Source: Ianthella basta (lineage: Eukaryota > Porifera > Demospongiae > Verongiida > Ianthellidae). Taken from it: 64,000 nt of DNA. The stretch is taken from positions 3,125,351 to 3,189,350 of the forward strand of contig OZ025885.1 in assembly GCA_964019415.1 (NCBI GenBank). Reading direction: 5' to 3'. Numbering within the stretch: the stretch's first letter is position 1; each line of letters starts with the position of its first letter. Positions 50,401 to 58,475 of this stretch are shown here, piece after piece. A model generated the notes under the pieces. The model was not told the origin of the DNA. It searched no databases and worked only from the letters and a program-made list of their open reading frames with translations. The position numbers and the translations under genes are program-made.

Positions 50401-53400
50401 GGCCCATCCACTGGGCTATGTATTGACAACCACTTTGTTATCACTGGTCTTAATGACCACAGCCATTGCAACTGGTGGTAGGTGGTAGTATTGCCAGCAC
50501 ATAGGACAACCTGGAGAAAGAAGAGTGCCACCTCACTGAGGTCCCGAAGCAGAACAGTTACTCTGGTGCCTTCATCCGCTCCTCATCTCTACTCTTTAGG
50601 TGGGATGTGGAGACCATCCAGGTACTGCCATTGGAGGAGGGAAGCAGGCTTCCACTGGTAATCCTCCCTTACAGAGAAGGAGTCAGTGAGGACAGCAGAC
50701 AGATCTGTAGGAAAGTTTGGCATGAAGGTTGTCTACAGATCCAGATGATCTCTTCGTGCTAACCAAGGTGAAGGATACCCTGGCCACAGAAAGCAGTTCA
50801 AAGTTGTGTACCAGATCCCCTGCAGGCTCACGTTGGGGAGACAGTGAGGAAACTTGACACTAGATTGAAGGAGCACTACGTAGGATGCGTGTCAGAAGGG
50901 GACACTGGAGAAGTCAGCACTTGCAGAACATGCATGGGAGCACCACCTCCCTATCAAATGGTGGAGACCACAGTATTTGACCAGGCCAGAAGCCTCAATG
51001 AGCTGTTGCTTAAGGAGGCAATCCACATCTGGTTGCTGTAGCCCCCCCCCCCCCTCAACAGGGATAGGGGGCTGGAGCTTCCTGGATGTGGGATGGCTGC
51101 CCTGAAATGCAAAGTATGTACTATTATTATTACTATTATTTTTATTTTACGCCTGTTTGTGTTGATGGTGGTATAGTTCAGAAGCTACGTATGTCTGTGT
51201 TCTACTTAACCAGTCACCTTCACCTATGTACATAGGTCCTAGCAATGATGAATCTGTTCTGCAATGTCTCTCTACTCTTCTCTTGTCTGCGCTTTGACCC
51301 ACAGTGCCTCGAGATCAGCTGATGTCTTAAACTGGGCATTTGTACTTGGATCTGTGTTCAGAAGTACTGAAAGTGTATATAGTTCTTGGTCTCCCATGCC
51401 TGCCTGAGCTGGCTTTGTTGCAGTAGGTCATCATAGCCTTGTTGGCAGGAGCCGAGACAGGCAGTCTCTCTATGTGGCCATATAGTTGCCTGCAGGCACA
51501 TCAGGTGATTGCTGAATGGGGCTCAGCATGGCAATGGTTGTAAGGGGCATTGTTGGAGATGTGATCAGCATAGAAGATAACAATCAAAAGTGAAGTATGA
51601 TGCTACTGGCTTCACTATTGGTGATGCCCCAAGTACGTACCAATGTTGTGTGCGAGGGTTGAAGAGACATAAGCCTGGTAATGTCTGATCTGCAGTCTAC
51701 TCTCGCTAACCTTCTGTCTCCAAAACCAGAGCATCATTTTACAAAGGCAATTGCGGCCTGCAGCTTTCACCCACAGACATCCTGCTGATCACCTAGTAGG
51801 GGACGTACTGACTTCACATTTTGCCATGCCTCAACCCCTAGCAAAGAATGTAGGGCTAACTAAAGAAGACCTGCAACTTCTGGTGACCCCCTTTCATAAC
51901 CTGACTCCTAGCTACTGCAAATGATGAGACACATCCATGGCTGTAGTGCCAGACACCATATAATGACAATAAATTATCACCACTGTTGCGCACCGTGGTT
52001 CAGTTGCGTGCTAGCGCAACAGATACCGAATTTTGGGGAATTTCCTGCTGGTTTCAAATCCAGTTTCAGATTCGTGCTACGGTGCACAGGACAAAAGTTA
52101 CACGCACTCCAATTACCCCCGGTAGTATTATACACACACACATATAATGATATGTGCTCCCGCTAGCTTTTCTTTTGGCAGAACAAGACCAGAGCATCTG
52201 GTCAAAATGTTGGCAAGATTACAACCCTGTTGTTTGAAGCTGGTGTTTGGAGAACTTCCCTCTATCATGCCTGAGCCAGCTGAGAAGGCCTCACTGCATT
52301 AGCGTCAACAGGTTTGCTTCAGTGTTACCACAACAGGGGGCACAAGGCAAAATGTTAATGGGGATTTTGTTTAATCTAAGGGGGATTTCTTTGCATATGA
52401 ACAACTTTACATGTCCATGTGCTGCATTAGTGGGAGATCCTACAGAGCCAACCAATTCTGCCATGTACATACGTGTGTACTGTAGTGTGTACACAAGGAG
52501 GCTTGAGTTCTCTATCAAGACTGTGCGAGGCTTTCACACTTTAGCTATTTCCACCTCATTTCAATGAATACACTTCTTGTATGGTCATTGCATTACTGTG
52601 CACACAGTTATGGACGCCTTCACTAATTTTGCAGTCAGTGAAGGACATGAGTCAACATTCTGTCTTCACTATATCTTATGCTACTACAGTGCAACCCGCC
52701 TAAGATGATCACTGTGTTAGGCAGCCACCTCTCTAAAACAGCCAGTCTCCCTGGCCTAAAATAGCACTGCAATCTACCTCTGTAGGGCAGGCACCTCTCT
52801 CAGTTGGAACTGGCCCTCAGGTGGTTGTCTTAGACAGGTATCACTGTAGACAACATTCCACACCTGGCCAGCATCGTCCCATATAGGGCAGTAATTAAAG
52901 CCAAAGCTCAAGTGTAATAAGTGTTGTTGTGTGTGAAGCTGTCTAAAGTTATTACAGTGTAATGACATTCATGGCTTTGTCCACATCCTCTGCATTATCT
53001 TAAGTGTATTCATTGCCATGTTGTTGTCCTACATGCCCTGCTTATTGCAGCTGGCCACTGGTTTGAAAGGTGAACTAGAACATGTGCAGATAGTGTCTTC
53101 ATGCATTCCTACTATATAGTCTCCTTTCTTTTGCTTTGTTCATCTTCTGTACATCACCAGTATAATTATGGCATTCTCTGTCTCTCCTCCCTCTGTAGCT
53201 ACATACCTGCCAGCTATCATCACTCATGTTCTCATGCCTCCCTCAATCTGCCCTCCTCGTCTCTCCCCTCTTTCTTTCCTCCTCTATGTATGATGCTTAT
53301 TTCTCCATCCTGCCCTCTCAACATTGTTTCACCCTCTTCTCTCTCTCCTCTCCTGTCTTTCACACTCTCCACATATGCACACACCCAAATGTGCACACAC

Positions 53401-53627
53401 CCACATGTGCACACACCCACATGTGCACACACTCACACAACACAACACATTCACTAGGTGAGTACCGAACTGATGGATCTGTGGAGGGAATATGAAGATG
53501 GCTCTACACCAGAAGCATGCTTGGTCAAGGACCTGGACAAGTTTGACATGATATTCCAAGCGTACGAGTATGAGCAAGGTCACTATGCAATTCTCAGTCA
53601 TGCACACTTGTACTTATGACAGTAACA

Positions 53628-53717
<90 letters not shown>

Positions 53718-54997
53718 ACACATATGCTATCCCTTCCATCCAATCCACACCAAACCATAGCACATTAAGCTCAAAACATGTTGTCATGCACACACACATG
53801 CGCAGGTGCTGACCATTGTGTGTGTGCATGTATGAAGTACTTTTAGCCAAACTCCAAGGATAGTACAGTGCGTATGTGCTGAGGATGAGGCTGAGGATGA
53901 GTGACTGTAAGGGAAGTTGAGTAAGTGTGCTATAACTCGATTCTTCTTTGGACAATCGAGCACACCATGAACACTTGTCAAATTCAATGCAACGGTTCAC
54001 CCATCACGGGCTTCGTCAGGCATACAAAACTGAGAATAAAAGAAAAGGTGCCCCCCCTGTGCTCATTTTCTTTTATTCTCAGTTTTGTATGCCTGACGAA
54101 GCCCGTGATGGGCGAAACGTTGCATTGAATTTGACAAGTGTTCATGATGTGCTCGATTGTCCAAAGAAGAATCAAGCTATTACCTACTCAGCATGCCTAA
54201 TAACTTCCACGAATGTGCTATAACTCGTTTGTAAACCATGGTAAAGGGACTAACCTTGTCTTCATTGCTGGTGCGCAAAGAATGAAGAAGAAGGTAGAAT
54301 GCTCTTGTATCCTCAGCAGTGCACATGCAGCTTGGCAGCCATATTAATTCTAGTGCAGTGGTAGTCTTCAGTAGCCAGCTGCTTCCTTTTGATGCCATCA
54401 TTGTATGAAATGGAGGGAAGTTGCAGCAGTCTGGGCTACCCTATACTAGTGCTGTGCTATATGTATTTGAGTGCTTCCCTATCTAGCACACACTTGATAT
54501 CATGTACGTAGCTGATGTCTGACTCTGCTGTGCCACCCACATACACGTACATATGTACACGCACACACCATATGCCCGTTGCTTTGGAGATGATGCAGTT
54601 GTACTGTGTTAGCATGCCTCGTGGAAGTGTACTGGTAGTACAGTTTAATTACTGGTTGAGTGGTCAGTGTACACACACACACCTTATGCCCGTTGCTATG
54701 GAGATGATGCAATTGTTAGCATGTCTGGTGGAAGTGTACTGATAGTACAGTTTAATTACTGGTTGAGTGGGCAGTGTTGCTGTGTGCGCTGCTACAGATG
54801 GGTTTGGTGTTTGAGCCACTTTAAAACATCAACTTTCTAAATGGCTTCCTGTTTACTCAATGCAGCTGAAAATACACCAGGCAAATTGGAAGAGTTTTTC
54901 ACTAGCACTAAAGGTGAGTATGGGAGTATGTTAGTGTGTAGTTGTTCTCTGCCTGCAGCTTCCGAACCAACACAGAACAAAACACACACACACACGC

Positions 54998-55060
<63 letters not shown>

Positions 55061-55413
55061 TGCAGGTAGAGAACACATGCACTGTACAATGCTAGCCTGT
55101 GCAAGCAGCATACTGTACAATCAAACAATGTCCAATACACAGTATTACACATGTACAGTACAGTACAAGCACACAACCACTTTCACATACACAAAGAAAG
55201 TATGTATGTATATGCTATTCATACACATACACCTATAACAGTATAGGGAGACCATTAGAGGCTCTCAGCAAGCTCAGTACATTGCCTTACTCTGCCTCAG
55301 GGCGTTTCACTGACCCTGTGGTCAAGCAATGGGTTTCAGAGTTGGAGGAGATGCGGAAGCAAAACCTTAGCATTGGAGCACACGAACCACCCACCAACAC
55401 TACCGCATCGTGA
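31494..55413 (+). CDS. HDDC2: HDDC2-type HD-domain 5'-nucleotidase, giant intron
   Basis: HD-superfamily metal phosphohydrolase; family members are 5'-deoxynucleotidases. Exons: 31494-31583, 32170-32312, 34362-34464, 53458-53578, 54866-54913, 55301-55413; the joined frame is open for 205 residues (human about 204). Metal ligands are visible: His51 (VAGHMYRM), His86-Asp87 (MVLVHDLAE, followed by ECIVGDI) and Asp139 (KDLDKFDMI). [13 protein letters not shown] and the C-terminal [11 protein letters not shown] match the family. Compared with human, about 13 residues between KKHQMEL and VSTELMDLW are missing, so a phase-0 microexon may hide in the ~19 kb intron 34465-53457. One weak candidate is GAGGCCATGAGGGATTCT near 40713. 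Divergent partner of HEY. Confidence 0.92.
32735..33425. repeat. Pentameric satellite (TGGAG/TGGTG)n
   Basis: About 690 bp of 5-bp units, mainly GTGGA, GTGTG and GTAGA mixed, with no regular higher period I could see. It lies in HDDC2 intron 2 (32313-34361). Long open frames on the minus strand (HSTPHHSTP) are an artefact of the repeat. Confidence 0.95.
34465..42352. other. HDDC2 giant intron, left part
   Basis: No confirmed gene. It holds (GT)n tracts (38231-38268, 38322-38346), a TATG/TGTG-rich stretch at 39170-39480, a poly-C tract at 41176-41198 and a 41-bp direct repeat at about 37250-37318 (AGAGCTGCACTTACAATACA). A motif like a decayed hammerhead lies at 35370-35412 (minus). Could contain cis-regulatory elements of HEY. 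Confidence 0.55.
40860..41040 (-). repeat. Dispersed AT-rich repeat, copy 3 (inverted)
   Basis: The reverse complement contains TTTTGAAAAGTCCAGG and TAGTGATTTCAGGTTTGTAT, matching the copies in VPS39 introns at 12240 and 13305. Confidence 0.7.
42353..45930. repeat. 28-bp satellite array with higher-order duplication
   Basis: About 128 tandem copies of a 28-bp unit, GTGAGAGTGTGGTAGCACTC plus TCTRTGTA. Within each unit GAGAGTG and CACTCTC are inverted around TGGTAG, so each could form a small hairpin. Common variants are C for T in GGTAGC, and CCC for CAC. Marker variants (AGCGAGAGTATGG at 43027 and 44113; GAGAGCGTGGTAGTAC at about 43895 and 44981) recur exactly 1086 bp apart, showing a recent tandem duplication of a 1086-bp block (about 42880-45046). 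The minus strand lacks stops in some phases, giving false frames ([19 protein letters not shown]). Confidence 0.97.
46475..46575 (-). repeat. Solo, decayed hammerhead-bearing repeat half
   Basis: On the minus strand: ATGC, CTGATGA (plus 46543-46549), a weakened stem II, GAAA (plus 46525-46528), CATT, GCAC. It matches the left arm of the palindrome at 53937-54178 (AAGCACACC, CACTTGTCAA, TTCAATGC). Stem II has lost pairs and stem I has three, so activity is doubtful. Confidence 0.55.
46853..46930. repeat. (CA)n microsatellite
   Basis: About 78 bp of CA in the HDDC2 intron. A shorter CA run is at 47427-47457. Confidence 0.95.
48070..48299. mobile_element. MITE (GTAAACTC...GAGTTTAC)
   Basis: Terminal inverted repeats start GTAAACTC at 48070 and end GAGTTTAC at 48299. 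Subterminal sequences are AAATTTTCGC and GCGAATTACC / GTTCGCCACACAAAAGTT. AT-rich, non-coding. A TGACGTCA (48054-48061) lies just outside its left end. Confidence 0.7.
50470..51041 (+). pseudogene. Penelope-like element relic (RT end + GIY-YIG endonuclease)
   Basis: Shifting frames read [82 protein letters not shown] and finally [19 protein letters not shown] with a stop at 51039-51041. This order (PY.GVSE linker, VVY.I.C, GET.R.L..R..EH, SA.AEHA..H, KEA.HI) is that of the linker and GIY-YIG domain of Penelope-like retroelements. At least two frameshifts, so dead. It is followed by a C run at 51043. It sits in sense orientation in the HDDC2 intron. Confidence 0.85.
51240..51720 (-). pseudogene. 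Possible LINE 3' relic
   Basis: On the minus strand a shifted reading gives [22 protein letters not shown] and [23 protein letters not shown]. This resembles the C-terminal GH..R.P...GRP....DLE...AQ.R..W pattern found after the reverse transcriptase in some LINEs. Strongly decayed. I cannot exclude chance. Confidence 0.35.
52687..52846. mobile_element. MITE, copy B (same family as 8966-9147)
   Basis: TA-flanked, CAGTGCAACCCGCCTAAGA at the left and TTAGACAGGTATCACTG at the right. It shares GTTAGGCAGCCACCTCTCTA, CAGTCTCCCTGGCC and GGAACTGGCCC with copy A. Confidence 0.8.
53629..53714. repeat. (CA)n microsatellite
   Basis: About 85 bp of CA, 50 bp downstream of the HDDC2 exon ending at 53578. 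Confidence 0.95.
53937..54178. mobile_element. ~240-bp palindrome with hammerhead cores in both arms
   Basis: The left arm (TCGATTCTTCTTTGGACAAT at 53937) is the reverse complement of the right arm ending ATTGTCCAAAGAAGAATCAA near 54174. The centre is a short G/C-rich spacer with a C run (54048-54057). The right arm holds an intact plus-strand hammerhead. The left arm holds the same motif on the minus strand with GAAA changed to GAAC. Confidence 0.85.
54089..54125 (+). ncRNA. Hammerhead ribozyme, minimal stem III
   Basis: Stem I arm ATGC (54089-54092), CTGACGA (54093-54099), spare A, stem II GCCC-GTGAT-GGGC (54101-54113), GAAA (54114-54117), CGTT, stem I arm GCAT (54122-54125). Predicted cleavage follows T54121. 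All conserved core bases are present. Stem III is limited to the few bases of AACGTT, so dimeric action would be expected. Confidence 0.75.
54982..55056. repeat. (CA)n microsatellite
   Basis: About 75 bp of CA in the last HDDC2 intron. Confidence 0.95.
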
Positions 55414-57118
55414 CTTTGCATATATTTCAGCGTGATGCGAAATGTGAATGGCCATCAATGTATGTCACATATGGATTGATTGCAGCTATGTTGTATAAAA
55501 TGTACCCACATACAATGTCATGTATGTACGTATTATTGAGTAATACCGCCATCGCTCTAGTTATATAGCTAGAGAGATGGTACGTAGTTAGGCATGCATT
55601 TTCCATCACTGTGTTGCATTCTGCATGCATGGGCATGGTTTACATGTACAGTACATAGGCATAGTGACACAACCATGCATGCATATGTATACTGTACATG
55701 CGCCATGCAGCATCGATATCAGTGGACACATGGCATACACGTGCACATGAGATGTACAGTATAAAGGTGTATATGCCACACTGCTGCATATATGCGCCCT
55801 ACTGTATATACAGCTACATGTAGTAATTAAGGGCAAAACATATGCATGCAGCAAATTAATTTAAAAACTTAAGTCCGGCTATCTGCATGTATACGTGTGT
55901 GTGTGCATCAGATAATATATTATTGGGAAAATAGGGGGGGGGAGGGAGATCAGTGCTCTGCTGTGCACTATAGCTCATCTTTAATGAAATTTAATCTTTA
56001 ACGAAACACCTCTATTATAGCTATGTATATAGCTATACGTATACATACCATATGGCCTTGTGTGGCTGGCCACAGTCAATCAGCAGCATGTATACGTATA
56101 TAGAATGTTTTCATGCAGCCATATGCATTGACATTGTGCAATAGAGGATTGACACTTTGCAGGTGAATACATAATTATTAAGCATGTGCTCACATTGAAA
56201 ACATGACACAAGAGTGCATGATTGATAATTATCTTACACAGTCTGGCACTGATGATCATGACATGAATAAGTACAGGCATAATGTGTTCAAGGGTGCCGG
56301 TGAGGGCCATGATCAGTGAGAGAGATGAACATCACTTGGTGACTGGAAGGCATCTAAAGAGTGACCTTATATTACGACTTCACACCACTGACATAACACT
56401 CGTCTTTCTGACTAGTTTCTACATGTGTACAGACAAGACAGGAGGGAAGGGAACATCAAAGATCAAAGATAAGATCAAAAGTAGTATCTGATACAATATA
56501 AAAGAATCAGTGAATATTTAAATGTTACACAGTTGCATTTAGGACGAACAGATCTGCAGCCACTGGTTGATATGGTTTGATCACACATATGTACGTATAC
56601 CTAAACTTGTATACTGCTGCTTACAGATTCAACATTCAGCAAAGGACCACACTGGCACAGATCAGAGCTTAGCATCGTACTCAAGGCTCCAGATGCCAAC
56701 CCATTGTCAGCTCATACCAGGTATATAGCACATTAATAATGTTGTAGACTCTCATTTCCATACAGGTGATAGTGGGAAGAGGCAAAAGTGAGCAGTGAAT
56801 GTAGCATAGGGTCAACTAAACAGGATATTTTGGCTGTGATCAAAGGCTATTGCAGCCAAAGTGTCTTGTTCAATAGACCCTATAATTATATGCTACAGCA
56901 ACTGTTCAACAACAAGTTCCCTGTTCCTGCTGGTACATTATAACTGAAATACTGACATGCATTGTGCACAAGATGGCCTGCATGTGCATCCAAATGCACT
57001 GCAGACTAGTGATGGACAAGTGAGGTCTACTGATTCGCAGGCAATCGCAATTGACAGCTCAGATGTCATAACATGGTATCTGCAGTGAACCCAACACCAC
57101 ACGGCATACAGGACTCAC
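55414..57118. other. Intergenic region and unresolved 3' exons
   Basis: Between the HDDC2 stop and the last firm exon of the coiled-coil gene (convergent). It is rich in palindromic steps (TACATGTACAGTACATA, TGCATGCATATG at 55630-55720). A possible minus-strand terminal exon, 56710-56681, would add LTMGWHLEP and a stop in phase with the donor at 57118, but its acceptor is weak. Confidence 0.45.
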
Positions 57119-58321
57119 TTTGTCACTGCCCATCCCTAGTGACATGGTGGACCCAGTCCAGTAGTCATCCATGATGCTCGTCCGTCTATTCTCCTGGGCC
57201 CTCTCCTCACGTTCGTGCCTCCCATCTTCTTCCTTGACCTGGAGCTGCAAGCGTAGGCGACGGTTCTCAGCCTTAAACTGTTTCAATTCTGCATCCATCT
57301 CAACAAATCTGCTCACTGATGGAGAGGAGGATGGGGAGGAGGAGGGTGTGGAGGAGGGTGTGCGGGAGGGTGTGGAGGGCGTGGAGGAGGGCAGTAGTTC
57401 TGTTTGTGTTTCGCAGTCCACTCTTTCTGGTACATTCACCACTGCCAGTCGTGCCTGCAGTTCTCTCGCTCTCGCCTCAGCCGCATCGCGCTCTTCCTGC
57501 AGTTTGCTGCATTGTAAGCCTAGTTGTTCCAATCTCTCCTCCAGGTCTTCGCAGCGGCAGCCGTCCAACGCCGCCTGCAGCTCCCTCGAATGGTTCTCCA
57601 GTGCTTGCGTTTTAAACAAGATGCTCTGGTTCTCCGCCTGCCCTGCCCGCACGTCCAAAGTGAGGTCCTGCACTTTCCGTTTCGTCTCCTGCTCCAACTT
57701 CTGCAGTTCTTGCCTAGCTTCCCTCTCCCTTTGCCTTGCTTCGGAGACCTCCCCTCTCAGTTGCTCGAGCTGGCTATACAGGCCAGTGGTGTAGTGGCTG
57801 CCGGTTGTGCTCGCTATACCAGAATAAGTCGAGGAAGCGTCGTCAAAGTTGCTGTCCGTCGTTTCCAGACTCTCCACGCTATTGGACGGCGAAATGGACG
57901 ACCAGCAGCCGCTGTCGTAATCAAAGGTGCCGGAAGGGACGGTTGGAGTGCCCGAAAAGGAGGAGCGAGTCTGGGAGAGGGAGCCAGAGCGCCACCGTGG
58001 CGAAGTGTTCATATCTTCCAGCTGGGTGATGCGTCGCTTAAGCCGTGCGTTCGATCGCCGCAGAGCTTGCAATTCAATGTCCTTGGTAGCGCTCTCCAGC
58101 GATAGGCGCTTCCCGTACTCTTGGGATGTCACACGCTTCAGCTGGCGCTCCATACGTTCCATTTCCACCTTCATCTCAATGCGGGAGTTCTCTGAAGAGC
58201 CCAGCTTGCTCCGCATATCCTTGATTCGCTGCCTCGCCCGCTGAAGGTTGTCCTTCGTCGTTCGCAGCTCCACTTCGAGCATCTGCTTATCGACATCCAT
58301 CTTCAGTTGCTCGCCTCTCAT
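57119..58321 (-). CDS. Coiled-coil protein of unknown family (3'-partial)
   Basis: Open from an ATG at 58321 for 401 codons to a consensus donor (AAA|gtgagt at 57118), so more exons follow. I do not recognise the family. About residues 1-100 are a heptad-rich coiled coil (KQMLEVELRTTKDNLQRARQRIKDM, ELQALRRSNARLKRRITQLED). About 100-180 is Ser/Thr-rich (SGTPTVPSGTFDYDSGCWSSISPSN). About 180-300 is a second coiled coil (SQLEQLRGEVSEARQREREARQELQKLE, LQEERDAAEARARELQARL). Then a Ser/Pro/Thr tract made of TPSS repeats and a third short coiled coil (DAELKQFKAENRRLRLQLQVKEE). Cytoskeletal or centrosomal scaffolds look like this, but that is only analogy. Divergent from PREP by 154 bp. Confidence 0.75.
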
Positions 58322-58475
58322 CAACGAAAGCAATATACACAATATTACTGAGTACTGTCCTTGTCACGAGTTTATTTATAACTCCTCTGAAAACGCCCAC
58401 CGCAATCAGCCGAGAGACACACACACACACACACACACACATGTGCACACACTGGCTGGTGACGTCACAAACAAA
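58322..58475. promoter_or_regulatory. Bidirectional promoter, coiled-coil gene / PREP
   Basis: 154 bp between start codons. It contains a short (CA)n run (58418-58442) and a perfect CRE palindrome TGACGTCA at 58460-58467, only 8 bp before the PREP ATG, so probably in its 5' UTR or at its start site. Confidence 0.7.

Noticed and set aside
54500-54742. Small frames over 54500-54742
   Set aside because: They reflect an imperfect direct repeat (ATGCCCGTTGCT, GGAGATGATGCA, GTACAGTTTAATTACTGGTT), not a gene.
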